NCBI GenBank assembly: GCA_035566895.1
Contig: DATMQA010000013.1
Coordinates: 1-21,629, forward strand
Source: DATMQA01 sp035566895
Lineage (GTDB): Bacteria > Verrucomicrobiota > Verrucomicrobiia > Limisphaerales > UBA8199
DNA length: 21,629 bases
Reading direction: 5' to 3'
Under the pieces are notes generated by a model. It saw nothing but the letters and a program-made list of their open reading frames with translations, ran no database searches and was not told where the DNA came from. Positions 1-8,193 of this stretch are shown one piece after another; the first letter of the stretch is position 1; each line of letters starts with the position of its first letter. The position numbers were made by a program, and so were the translations under genes.

Positions 1-2312
1 TTGGTGACGCGGACCGAATATAAGCCACTGTCGAGGACCGTTGGGTTGGCAATCGCGAAAGAGGTTGAGGTCGCCCCAGGGATGTCCTTGCCGTTGAGGC
101 GCCATTGATAGGAAAGAGCGGGTGTGCCATTGGCCGCGACCGTGAAAGTCACCGGAGACCCGGCGAAAGAACTCTTGCCCAGGGGTTGGCTGATAATGAA
201 GGGCAGCGTGACGCCAGGCACGTAACCCACCTGATCGACCCAACCGGCGTCACTCCCGGCGCTTTTGGCAGCATCCTTGGTGTAGGTCCATTGGAAAGTT
301 TGAGAACCGGAGGGCAGGAATATGGTTTGCTGATTCCAGTCCACCTCACCGGAGATTTGGCGCGAATCGACCAGACCGCCACCAGAGGCGACGAAACTCA
401 AAATATCGGCATTGGTTTGCGAGGAGACCTTCCACCAGAAAGTGAGTTTGCCGGGACCGTTGGTGGTGGTGTTCAGGACAGTTTGTTGATTGTCTTGAAT
501 GAAGTAACTCTTGGCTGAGGCCACGCCATCGTGAGAGACGTTGGTCTGCCCATACCAGGGAGAGGTGATATCTGAGCTCCACAAAAGGTTGCTGTTATTG
601 AGCGCGAACGGCAACGGCACAGTCGGAATGACGGTGAGGATGGCGGCACTGCTGGTGACTGACCCGCCACGATTGGTAACCGTAACGGAATAAGTGCCGG
701 CATCGGTCACCTGAGCGGCGGCAATCGAGAAAGCGCTGTCAGTGGCGCCCGAAATGCTGACGCCATTAAAGCGCCACTGGTATTGGAACGGTGGCGTGCC
801 GAGGGTGGTAACGCTAAAACCTGCCGGCAGGCCGGCGAGAACGGTCAGATTTGTGGGCGTGGGCCCGGCGGTTATGGCGGGGGCTTGCCACGGCAAGAGA
901 TTACCCCACCAAGTGCTCCAATCATGGAGAGCGGCGGACCTGGCCCACTCGTGAGTAACCCAGAAGGTTTGATCGACCGGATCGGCTGAGACACTGCCAA
1001 AGTCACCCCACCGATCGCTATTGGAGAACGTGGGGCTGACCTTCAGAACACCAGACGGCTCAAATGCAGCTTCACTCATTAGCTGTACCGTGTACATTAT
1101 GGTCGGATAGGTAGTGCTTGCGGCAGACTCCGTGTACACCATGCATACATCGCCAAAACTATTGCCCCCAATCGACGGCTGATAGGTCCAAATGCCTGGG
1201 CCACCGTCAACGCTGCCGGATTGCGCCAACGTTGGCTGACTCGCCGGGAAGCTCGAGACATCGACTTTGTAGTAGTAAACCGATGAGCGGCCTGAATGAC
1301 CAGCCGCGGTATGGCAAAACCAGATGGCCCGGCTATTCCAGAAGGCGTTGCCTTGCGTGCGGCCATCCAAGGTGTCAACGGTGAGGCTGGTGCCCGGTTG
1401 GGGAGCGCCGCTGAATGGGGGCGTGCCGCCGTTATCTGGGATGGTGACCAGGGCTGATTTCAGCGTTCCTGCGCCGAGCGGGTCCGTCAATGCCCAGACC
1501 CGCACGCTGGTGTTGTCGCGATTCGGGAAAGTTTCCCCAAAATAAGCGACATTGCCCGGGTCACTGGCGCCGATCACTGTGCAAGGCTGCAAAGTGAAAG
1601 CGCCCGCCTGGCCTCCCGGAGGATAGATGAATAAGTAATTTGTCCCGCCGCTCAAGAGAGCGGATTTGTCCAATACTGTGATCTGGGCATCGCCGGTTAA
1701 AAACCCTGAGAAATCGTACATATTCACGGTGACATACACGGCCTGACCGTCAAAACCGAACCCGGGGTAATCCCCCCAAAACGCAGTGCCATTGACGGTG
1801 CGGGTATTCTCGATTTGATAGAAGTACCAGTCTGCGGCGGTGCCGGAGGCGGGATTCGAAGATTTCGACACGGCAATATGGAGAAAGGATTGTTGATTGA
1901 CGTTATCGGATTCGAGCGCGACCATATAGAACCGCCCGGCGGTGGGGTCGTAGAGCGCGTGGGGATCAAAGACAAAACTATTCGCGGGAATGGAAAAGAA
2001 AGTGGAGAATTGAGTTGGCCCCCAGATGGGCTGGCCGGTCTTACTCCAGTAGGCAACTCGCGTGTTCACAACCTGGAAGACCCCGTTTGGCCCTGCCGCT
2101 CCATGTGGATCAGGGGGGCGAAGGAAGCTGCCGGAGATTTGGTGTATTCCTTCCCAGGAACCAATTACGGTGGGCAGTTGGGGTGCTTGTGCATAGGCGG
2201 GCTGCGATAAAGCAGCAGCAGCAAGAAAGAGAGCACGAAAACCTGTGAGAAATGAGGGCTGAGCAGGACTTGCGCCGGACGAACCGATTAACCCCAATTG
2301 GAATCTTGACAT
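1..2312 (-). CDS. Secreted beta-propeller/Ig-domain protein, 3' end beyond window
   Basis: Manual reverse-strand translation is open from an ATG at 2312-2310 to the left edge, 770 codons without a stop, so the gene is partial at its C-terminus. An N-terminal signal peptide is seen: an extended n-region, a Leu/Ala-rich core and a likely cleavage after residues AYA (about residue 41). Residues about 45-475 are rich in Trp/Tyr/Gly, with phrases such as FDPHALYDPTAGRFYMV, and resemble sialidase-like beta-propeller secreted proteins (inference). Residues about 480-563 form an Ig-like domain (YQWRFNGVSISGAT, then DAGTYSVTVTN). Residues about 570-708 carry a jelly-roll-like module with GPGKLTFWWKVSS and DAGWVDQVGYV, common in verrucomicrobial secretomes. 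A second Ig-like domain starts near 710 (YQWRLNGKDIPGAT, LYSVRVTN) and is cut by the edge. The substrate is unknown; an extracellular binding or adhesion role is likely. Same strand as the protease gene upstream, 175 bp away. Confidence 0.85.
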   Translation of the reverse strand, partial: MSRFQLGLIGSSGASPAQPSFLTGFRALFLAAAALSQPAYAQAPQLPTVIGSWEGIHQISGSFLRPPDPHGAAGPNGVFQVVNTRVAYWSKTGQPIWGPTQFSTFFSIPANSFVFDPHALYDPTAGRFYMVALESDNVNQQSFLHIAVSKSSNPASGTAADWYFYQIENTRTVNGTAFWGDYPGFGFDGQAVYVTVNMYDFSGFLTGDAQITVLDKSALLSGGTNYLFIYPPGGQAGAFTLQPCTVIGASDPGNVAYFGETFPNRDNTSVRVWALTDPLGAGTLKSALVTIPDNGGTPPFSGAPQPGTSLTVDTLDGRTQGNAFWNSRAIWFCHTAAGHSGRSSVYYYKVDVSSFPASQPTLAQSGSVDGGPGIWTYQPSIGGNSFGDVCMVYTESAASTTYPTIMYTVQLMSEAAFEPSGVLKVSPTFSNSDRWGDFGSVSADPVDQTFWVTHEWARSAALHDWSTWWGNLLPWQAPAITAGPTPTNLTVLAGLPAGFSVTTLGTPPFQYQWRFNGVSISGATDSAFSIAAAQVTDAGTYSVTVTNRGGSVTSSAAILTVIPTVPLPFALNNSNLLWSSDITSPWYGQTNVSHDGVASAKSYFIQDNQQTVLNTTTNGPGKLTFWWKVSSQTNADILSFVASGGGLVDSRQISGEVDWNQQTIFLPSGSQTFQWTYTKDAAKSAGSDAGWVDQVGYVPGVTLPFIISQPLGKSSFAGSPVTFTVAANGTPALSYQWRLNGKDIPGATSTSFAIANPTVLDSGLYSVRVT

Positions 2313-2392
2313 AAAAGATGCTTTTCCGAATCCGCAGAGCCGAGAAACGGATCGATAACTCTGCGTGCTGTTTCAGTTTAAGAACCTCTTTT

Positions 2393-2483
2393 CGGCAGAA
2401 TCAAGCATAATTGAGCGAAGAATCCCCAGAAAGCCGATACCACTGGAACCGCGCGCTTTGGATTCTGCCGATTCGGGGCAGAA
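2393..2483 (-). terminator. Possible terminator hairpin after the subtilase gene
   Basis: TTCTGCC (2463-2469) and GGCAGAA (2477-2483) form a perfect 7-bp stem with a 7-nt loop, only 4 bp beyond the protease stop codon. No T-run follows on the minus strand, so intrinsic termination is uncertain. GATTCTGCCG (2461-2470) can alternatively pair with CGGCAGAATC (2393-2402), a perfect 10-bp match that would compete with the short hairpin. The rest of the 175-bp gap to the next start (2312) shows no gene. Confidence 0.35.
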
Positions 2484-2487
2484 GAAG

Positions 2488-5400
2488 CTACCACTGGCGC
2501 ACGCGGTAAAAGCGTTGCGGGCCGGTGGCCGCAGAGTCGAGCAAGAATTGCAGTGCGCCATTGCCTCGGACGGCGGCGGCAGGACTCCAGCCTGTCGCAG
2601 AGAACGAAGTCTTGTATTCCAGGGTATAGTTCTTGCCGGCAAAGGTGCGCACCGCGACGCTGAACTGGTTGGCGTTCCGAACCGGCCGGAGAATCTGGGG
2701 TGCAGCGAATCGATTGCCTTGCAGGATTACTGTATGGGAATTACCGGCAGCGATGGCGACCACGTTCGATAGGCCGGACGGGAAACCAATCTGGCCGTTC
2801 TGGTCGCTACCCCAACCGATTACCGTGGTGTCTGCCTTAAGCGCTACGCTGTGATTGCCACCGCCCGCTACCGCGACGGCATTGGCGAGGTCCCCCGGCG
2901 GTTGGGATTGACCGGCTGAGTTATCGCCCCAGCCGACGACTGTGCCATCCGCTTTGACCGCCAGGCTGTGTTTCTCGCCCGCCCCAATCGCGACGGCATT
3001 GGTCAAGGAGACCGGCACGTTGCACTGACCGAAGCTGTTGTCGCCCCAGGCTGCGACAGTGCCGTTGGCACGCAAGATCAGGCTGTGCCGGCCACCTCCC
3101 GCAATCGCCACGCAGTTGGTCAGACCGGGCGGCACGCTGCACTGTCCCGAGTTGTTGTCGCCCCAGGCAACTACCGTTCCATCCGCGCGCAAGGCGAGGC
3201 TGTGACGCGTGCCGGCAGCGACCGCAATTACATTCGACAGTCCCGCCGGGGCGTCGGTCTGTCCGTAATTGTTGGCGCCCCAGCCAATTACGGTTCCATT
3301 GAATGTGAGCGCGAGGCTATGATACCCGCCAGCGGCGACGGTCAGGACGGCGCCCAGCCCTCCCGGCACATTGCATTGGCCATAGTCGTCCTGGCCGGAA
3401 GCTGAGACCGCGTCGTCATTGCCGAGAACCAGGCTATGCCAGGCTCCCGCCGCGATGCCAAGCGCATTAGTCAGGAACGCCACTGGAAGCGGGGCGATGG
3501 GCAAAGCGTTGTAAGCGACCAAAGCAAAATCCTGATCGAGCGGGAAGCTATTATTCGGCACGCCGTCGGAATTGATGTTTGCGGCAGTCACCTGGACCGT
3601 GAACGTTCCTGAAATTCCAGCGGGCAAAAATACGCTTTCGACGTTGTTCTGGGCATCGGCGGTGCCGCCCGCCACCGAGTAAGGCCCGCTGAAGACGTTG
3701 CCTTTATAGATGGTGGTGCCCACCGAAACGGTCAAATCGAGATCATTATTGTAGGCGTCGCCGCTCGTGCTCCCTGGCGCGTCGGTCCAGGCCAGAGTGA
3801 TTCGCACCGGTTTGGTTGGGTCGGCAACGTTGTTGGTAAAAGTGCGGGTTTGTCCGCTGGCGGTAAAGAGGTCCTGGGGCAGTTCGTCGCGCAGAACGCG
3901 CGGGAGGCCATCGAAGGCGGCCCCGAGGTTCATCTCTCCCATCCCCTGGTGGTCCGACCAGAGGGTATCGTTGGCGTTGGCGCCGGTCAGGTAGCGAGCT
4001 GAGTTCATCAGGTAAGCCTTGGTCATCGCGGGGCTGGGTGGTCCGGCGAAACTATTCATGAAATATTGGCGCAACAAGGCGCAGCCGCCGGCCACGCACG
4101 GTGAGGAATGGCTGGTGCCCGAGGAGAGCCCGAAGAACTGTTGCCCGTTGGGGTAGAAGTAGCTGGCCGGCCCGCCACAGAGCCCGTTGCCCGTAAAGCA
4201 AGAATCCACCGTGCCATCCGGCCCGGGATTGGGGGCTTGCGGCAAGCCTCCGATGATGTGGGTGCCGGGGGCCACCAGGTCCGGCTTGTGACGGCCATCG
4301 GCGCAAGGTCCGCCGCCCGACGAAGAAACAAGATCGTTTGCGTTATCGGCGTCGGCGTCCGAGAAACCACACCAATCAGAACCGCCAATGGGTTGCACAT
4401 TTTCACTGGCCCCTACCGTTATCACATTCTTGGCGGTGCCAGGCGAGACGATGGTTCCGGTTCCGCCATCGTTGCCTGCCGCAAAGAGCAGGACCATTTC
4501 CTGATCGCCTGCCGCAGGAAAAGGGGCTCCGGCGGGTTGCGCGTCGCGGACCAGGCTGTCGTACTCCTGGGCATCCGCGTCATAAATGGCGCCAACGCTG
4601 GTGCCCCAACTGTTATTGCTGATCCGCGCGCCACTTTGGTATGCCCGCGATTGCAAGTCGGTGTAATCGGGAGAAGTCCAAGCATCAGGGTCGAAAACGA
4701 CCGAAGATCCCAGTCTCACAAAAGGGCAGACTCCCAACCCATAGTGATAGCCCGCGTTATCCGTGTGTGGAAATCCCGATAAATCATCGTAACCGCCAAT
4801 CAGATGAGAGTTCAACGTGCCGTGGCCGTCGCAGCCGGTGAGGGTGCTGCCCGGATTATTGGGCGTGCCCTCCAGCCGAGCATAAGCGACACGGCTGGTG
4901 TTGGCGGTGTCGCCTTGCAGGTGAAGTGCGGGGTGGTTGGGTGTGGTGGTTCCGTTATCAATCCCGCTATCGGTGACATCAACCACGAAGCCTGAATTGG
5001 TAAACTGGGCCTGGTTAAACCCCTTGCTCTCCAGCCAGGTCAAATAGCCAGGGCCGGTGGGCACCGCGCCGCTGAGGTTTCCGGCCACGATCTGATCCTG
5101 GCGCTCGTCGAGTTTCCTGGGCGGGAAGCAGGGCTGGATGGAGACCACATCGGGCCGGGCGGCAATTACATCGAGATTCTCGGGGGCCAGGCGGACCACT
5201 ACATCGAGATAATTCAGGACCCGGTGTTGCTTCTTGATCGGCTCGAGTTGGTACTGCTTCAGGAGGTCCAGTGTCGCCGGATTGGCCTCGGCATCTGCCG
5301 CAAGCTGCACCGCGAACATCTCGGTTCCAATCCTCCGCGGAATGCCCTTGGCATCCATCAGTTGCGCAGCGGGATGAATTTTATATTTGTCCAGATACGG

Positions 5401-5982
5401 TGCTTCCCACTGGATATAGGCGTTGGCCGCCGCCATTCCGTGGAGCCTCACAAGGCTGGGAGCATCACCACAAACCAGGTAACAGTTCTCCGGGATATAG
5501 GTAACCATCTGGATTCCTGTCTTGAGCAGTTCCTCGCGCCAGGCCGCTTGCACCGGCCCTGAGAATTGGACCAGGTGCAACCGTTTACCAGGGAAAGAGC
5601 CGACACTCTGCTGGAGCGCCTGCGCCTTGGGTGTGCGCGTATCCAGTCTGCCCGTGTTCAGATGAATAAAATGGTATCCATCGCGGACTTCCACTTCCGG
5701 CCGCACCGCCAGATCGGGGCTGATTTGAGGCACCTCATAAAGCTGGTAACCGCCATAGTCGCCTATGAGTCTTCCGCCTTGGGCGATGATCCGCCCTGCC
5801 AGCGCGGGATCCTGAACCTGGACCTTGTGATGCGCCGCCGGGAGCGCGGGCGAGGCTACGCGGTCGGCCACTGCAGCAATACCCCCAAAACGCATCAGCA
5901 GCGCGAAAAAAATTGTGAGCAAAATCAGCCGCCGAGAATGCGCCCGAAGCCCGCCTGGCAGCGACCAATGAACCTTTAACAT
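2488..5982 (-). CDS. Secreted subtilisin-like (S8) serine protease with RCC1-like repeats
   Basis: An extracellular S8-family endopeptidase of 1164 residues. The start at 5982 is preferred over an upstream in-frame ATG at 6033, because it puts the signal sequence (hydrophobic core about residues 19-37, AVA cleavage near 39) close to the N-terminus; neither start has a good ribosome-binding site. Residues about 45-305 look like a prodomain. The catalytic domain shows Asp338 (VDVTDSGID), His387 (CDGHGT), oxyanion Asn504 (FAAGND) and Ser624 (SSGTSHSSP). Residues about 695-830 form a KP-43-like beta-sandwich (ITLAWTDAPG, NNDLDLTV). Seven RCC1-like repeats of exactly 39 residues follow (HS motifs at 849, 888, 927, 966, 1005, 1044, 1083). 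The C-terminal module (about 1092-1164) has YTLEYK and ends in RFYRVRQW, typical of verrucomicrobial exported proteins. All catalytic residues are present, so it is probably active; the substrate is unknown. Confidence 0.93.
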   Translation of the reverse strand: MLKVHWSLPGGLRAHSRRLILLTIFFALLMRFGGIAAVADRVASPALPAAHHKVQVQDPALAGRIIAQGGRLIGDYGGYQLYEVPQISPDLAVRPEVEVRDGYHFIHLNTGRLDTRTPKAQALQQSVGSFPGKRLHLVQFSGPVQAAWREELLKTGIQMVTYIPENCYLVCGDAPSLVRLHGMAAANAYIQWEAPYLDKYKIHPAAQLMDAKGIPRRIGTEMFAVQLAADAEANPATLDLLKQYQLEPIKKQHRVLNYLDVVVRLAPENLDVIAARPDVVSIQPCFPPRKLDERQDQIVAGNLSGAVPTGPGYLTWLESKGFNQAQFTNSGFVVDVTDSGIDNGTTTPNHPALHLQGDTANTSRVAYARLEGTPNNPGSTLTGCDGHGTLNSHLIGGYDDLSGFPHTDNAGYHYGLGVCPFVRLGSSVVFDPDAWTSPDYTDLQSRAYQSGARISNNSWGTSVGAIYDADAQEYDSLVRDAQPAGAPFPAAGDQEMVLLFAAGNDGGTGTIVSPGTAKNVITVGASENVQPIGGSDWCGFSDADADNANDLVSSSGGGPCADGRHKPDLVAPGTHIIGGLPQAPNPGPDGTVDSCFTGNGLCGGPASYFYPNGQQFFGLSSGTSHSSPCVAGGCALLRQYFMNSFAGPPSPAMTKAYLMNSARYLTGANANDTLWSDHQGMGEMNLGAAFDGLPRVLRDELPQDLFTASGQTRTFTNNVADPTKPVRITLAWTDAPGSTSGDAYNNDLDLTVSVGTTIYKGNVFSGPYSVAGGTADAQNNVESVFLPAGISGTFTVQVTAANINSDGVPNNSFPLDQDFALVAYNALPIAPLPVAFLTNALGIAAGAWHSLVLGNDDAVSASGQDDYGQCNVPGGLGAVLTVAAGGYHSLALTFNGTVIGWGANNYGQTDAPAGLSNVIAVAAGTRHSLALRADGTVVAWGDNNSGQCSVPPGLTNCVAIAGGGRHSLILRANGTVAAWGDNSFGQCNVPVSLTNAVAIGAGEKHSLAVKADGTVVGWGDNSAGQSQPPGDLANAVAVAGGGNHSVALKADTTVIGWGSDQNGQIGFPSGLSNVVAIAAGNSHTVILQGNRFAAPQILRPVRNANQFSVAVRTFAGKNYTLEYKTSFSATGWSPAAAVRGNGALQFLLDSAATGPQRFYRVRQW
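2719..3453 (-). repeat. 117-bp tandem repeats encoding RCC1-like units
   Basis: Seven successive units with a period of 39 codons (117 bp) encode variants of HSLALRADGTVVAWGDNN, then a GQC-x-VP-x-GL-x-N segment, then VAIAAGG. The period is constant across the array. Units differ at many synonymous and non-synonymous sites, so this is an old protein repeat and not a recent DNA duplication. Seven units would suit a seven-bladed propeller. Confidence 0.85.
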
Positions 5983-6128
5983 CGTGGTGTTGAAACCCGC
6001 TAGGAGAAAGCGCCCGTTCTCCGTGCGTATCATTAATTAACCACAGTTTTGGTGTTGAAATCAAATTAAATTTGAACCCAAGATTGCGCATTGAACCGAT
6101 CCTTGACACAATCCTCACCGTGCTGTTT
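5983..6128. promoter_or_regulatory. Divergent promoter region, protease versus glucanase-nuclease pair
   Basis: This is the only spacer between the minus-strand protease (start 5982) and the plus-strand glucanase (start 6129). It is AT-rich in a GC-rich neighbourhood. It holds an exact 11-bp direct repeat TGGTGTTGAAA (5985-5995 and 6050-6060), a perfect 15-bp palindrome TCAAATTAAATTTGA (6061-6075) and TTAATTAA (6033-6040). A weak minus-strand -35/-10 pair (TTGATT, 18 bp, TTAATT) would start transcription near 6030, which also favours the 5982 start for the protease. The repeats are plausible regulator sites shared by both directions; no regulator is identified. Confidence 0.45.
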
Positions 6129-6965
6129 ATGAGAAAAAGTGTCGGAATTTGTTGGCTGTTGCTGCTCGCTGCCTCGGCCGGGGCCGGAGACTGGAAACTG
6201 GTGTGGTCGGATGAGTTTGATAAGCCCGGCCTGCCTGACCCGGACAAGTGGAACTACGAACAGGGCTTCATCCGTAATAACGAGGAACAACTTTATACCA
6301 AAGGACGCGCCGAGAATGCGCGGGTAGAAAATGGGATGCTTATTATCGAGGCTCGCAAAGAGCGGTTTAAGAACCCGGGATTTAATCCCAAGGAAAAGGG
6401 GGCCGGCTGGATTCGGCGAAACCGTGAGTCCGCCGAGTACACCTCAGCCAGCCTGACGACGAGCGGCAAAGCCAGTTGGACCTATGGCCGGATCGAGGTC
6501 CGGGCCAAGTTGCCTTCCGGGCGGGGCGTCTGGCCCGCGATCTGGATGCTAGGGACCAACACCCCCTCAGTGGGTTGGCCCACCGGCGGCGAAATCGACA
6601 TCATGGAATTTGTCGGCTTCGACCCGGGAGTCATCCACGCCAACATACACGTGAAGAAATACAATCACATTCACAATAACGGCAAAGGCAGCCAGATCAC
6701 CATTCCGGATGCCTCGGAGGCTTTCCACGTTTATGCCCTCGAATGGGACGCGCAGCACCTGGATTTCTTCGTTGATGACAAAAAGTATTTCACCTACACC
6801 AACGAGCAGACGGGCGCCGACGCCTGGCCGTTTGACAAGGGCCAGTACTTGATCCTTAATCTGGCTATCGGCGGGTCCTGGGGCGGGTCGCAGGGAATTG
6901 ACGAGAAAATCTTTCCGCAGAAGTACTCTATTGATTACGTGAGGGTTTACCAAAAAAACAGATGA
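6129..6965 (+). CDS. GH16 endo-beta-glucanase (laminarinase type), secreted
   Basis: A family 16 glycoside hydrolase of 278 residues that would cleave beta-1,3 (or mixed beta-1,3/1,4) glucans with retention. The start at 6129 is chosen over 6072 because the protein then opens with a clean signal peptide (MRKS, then a hydrophobic run to about residue 20). Mature features run in GH16 order: LVWSDEF near 24, the Trp-rich WTYGRIEVRAKLPSGRGVWP (117-136) and the active site GEIDIME. Nucleophile Glu155, Asp157 and acid/base Glu160 have the ExDxxE spacing usual in laminarinases rather than the ExDxE of lichenases. It ends with the standard sheet segment IDYVRVYQ. The single-domain length is normal for the family, and no binding module is attached. 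Its stop overlaps the next start by 4 bp, indicating co-translation with the nuclease. Exact substrate (laminarin, curdlan, lichenan) cannot be decided from sequence. Confidence 0.93.
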   Translation: MRKSVGICWLLLLAASAGAGDWKLVWSDEFDKPGLPDPDKWNYEQGFIRNNEEQLYTKGRAENARVENGMLIIEARKERFKNPGFNPKEKGAGWIRRNRESAEYTSASLTTSGKASWTYGRIEVRAKLPSGRGVWPAIWMLGTNTPSVGWPTGGEIDIMEFVGFDPGVIHANIHVKKYNHIHNNGKGSQITIPDASEAFHVYALEWDAQHLDFFVDDKKYFTYTNEQTGADAWPFDKGQYLILNLAIGGSWGGSQGIDEKIFPQKYSIDYVRVYQKNR

Positions 6966-8014
6966 AAAAAACATTGGCTTCCGGTCTCGGAGCGCTTGCG
7001 CTGGTCGCCTTCAGTGGTCAGCCTGCTTCCGCTTGGGACTATGAAGGCCATCGGTTGGTGAACGAACTGGCGCTGGCCTCGTTGCCGACGAATTTTCCTG
7101 CTTTCGTCAAATCGCCGGTCGCCGCGGAGCGCATCGCTTTTCTGGCCGGTGAACCGGACCGCTGGCGCAACGCGCAGGACCTTCCCCTGCGGCACTGCAA
7201 TGGGCCGGAGCATTACATCGATCTGGAAGAACTGGCTGTGTACGGCCTCAAGCCCGAGCTGCTGCCGGTTTTTCGCTACGAGTTTGTGGCGCAACTCGCG
7301 CTGGTCCGCAAGGCGCACCCGGAAAAATTCCCCGAAGTGAACGCGGCCCGCAATGAAGACCACACGCGGGAGTTAGTCGGGCTATTACCCTGGACCATCG
7401 CGGAGAATTATTCCAAATTAAAGTCCGGCTTTTCCTATCTGAAGGCATATCAGGATAACGGCGGCACGCCCGACGAAATCGCCAACGCCCAGGCCAACCT
7501 GGTTTATGTCATGGGCGTGATGGGCCATTATGTGGGCGACGCCTCCCAGCCGCTGCACACCACCATTCATCATCATGGCTGGGTGGGTGAGAATCCGCAT
7601 AATTATTCGAGCAGCACCCGCATTCATAGCTGGATTGACGGCGGTTACTTCTTCAAGGTGGGCGGAGCGAATCTGAAGGAAATGGAAAGCAAGTTGCGCC
7701 TCGCCCAACTTGTGAGCCTAAACGGCCGGTCAGCTAAACCCGAAGAAATGTTCCAGGCGGCTCTGACCTTTCTGATCGAGCAGAACAAGCTGGTGGAGCC
7801 GCTTTATCAAATGGAAAAGGACGGCCGGCTTTCGGGTGAGGGCGACAAGGGACTGGAAGGCAAGGCCTTTCTGGAAGCTCAGTTGCTCAAATCCGGGCAA
7901 TTGCTCGGAGATATCTGGTATTCGGCCTGGCAGCAGGCCCCGCCCGATACCTTCCTCATCGGGCAGCTTGCGCGGCGGAAGCACGAGCCGGCCGAAAGCG
8001 CCGAGAAGAAATAG
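6962..8014 (+). CDS. S1/P1-type zinc-dependent nuclease, secreted
   Basis: A 350-residue extracytoplasmic nuclease of the S1/P1 family, which hydrolyses single-stranded DNA and RNA and 3'-phosphomonoesters using three zinc ions. The signal peptide covers residues 1-24 (ending ASA), and the mature protein would begin WDYEGH, giving the N-terminal Trp1 and His6 zinc ligands of P1 nuclease. The other expected ligands are visible: Asp in GEPDRW, His in EHYIDLE, the HYVGDASQPLH cluster (His, Asp four on, His six further) and HSWID (His and Asp four apart). All nine ligands are therefore accounted for, so activity is likely. The ATG overlaps the glucanase stop (ATGA, 6962-6965), implying translational coupling. 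A basic tail (RRKHEPAESAEKK) follows the catalytic domain. The likely role is scavenging phosphate and nucleosides from external nucleic acid. Confidence 0.94.
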   Translation: MKKTLASGLGALALVAFSGQPASAWDYEGHRLVNELALASLPTNFPAFVKSPVAAERIAFLAGEPDRWRNAQDLPLRHCNGPEHYIDLEELAVYGLKPELLPVFRYEFVAQLALVRKAHPEKFPEVNAARNEDHTRELVGLLPWTIAENYSKLKSGFSYLKAYQDNGGTPDEIANAQANLVYVMGVMGHYVGDASQPLHTTIHHHGWVGENPHNYSSSTRIHSWIDGGYFFKVGGANLKEMESKLRLAQLVSLNGRSAKPEEMFQAALTFLIEQNKLVEPLYQMEKDGRLSGEGDKGLEGKAFLEAQLLKSGQLLGDIWYSAWQQAPPDTFLIGQLARRKHEPAESAEKK

Positions 8015-8034
8015 GTCGTGCCAACGAGGAGTCG

Positions 8035-8063
8035 CCCACGAATGTCGCGAATTAACGCGGATC
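8035..8063. repeat. Possible degraded intergenic repeat element
   Basis: The segment CCACGAATGTCGCGAATTAA (8036-8055) and the following CGCGGATC resemble, from memory, a dispersed intergenic sequence of environmental bacterial genomes built from CACGAAT, CGCGAAT and TTAACGCGAAT phrases. Only one copy is in this window, so repetition is not shown here. Confidence 0.3.
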
Positions 8064-8092
8064 TCTGCCGGTGATAAGCTCAGAGGACTCCG

Positions 8093-8112
8093 CTCCTCTC
8101 AAGAGAGAGGAG
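8093..8112. terminator. Hairpin between nuclease and treZ
   Basis: CTCCTCTC (8093-8100) and GAGAGGAG (8105-8112) form a perfect 8-bp stem with an AAGA loop, 78 bp after the nuclease stop. No T-run follows, so it may be a processing or stability hairpin instead of an intrinsic terminator. It separates the secreted-enzyme pair from treZ. Confidence 0.4.
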
Positions 8113-8172
8113 GTTATACTCGCGGGTTTCGTATTTGCCCGACTTGCGCGAATGCCATTTGAGGACACCTTG

Positions 8173-8180
8173 AAAGGAGG
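8173..8180 (+). promoter_or_regulatory. Strong ribosome-binding site for treZ
   Basis: AAAGGAGG is a full anti-Shine-Dalgarno complement, with 13 bases between it and the ATG at 8194. It is the clearest ribosome-binding site in the window and supports 8194 as the treZ start. The spacing is slightly long, and the TTG at 8184 is in another frame. Confidence 0.6.
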
Positions 8181-8193
8181 ATTTTGAAATTCT

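Noticed and set aside
4108..4782. 224-residue plus-strand open frame
   Set aside because: Antisense to the subtilase catalytic domain; Arg/Gly/Val composition of a shadow frame and no domain features.
6103..6131. TTGACA at 6103 as -35 box for the glucanase gene
   Set aside because: A -10 box at normal spacing would fall on the ATG at 6129, so it cannot serve this start.
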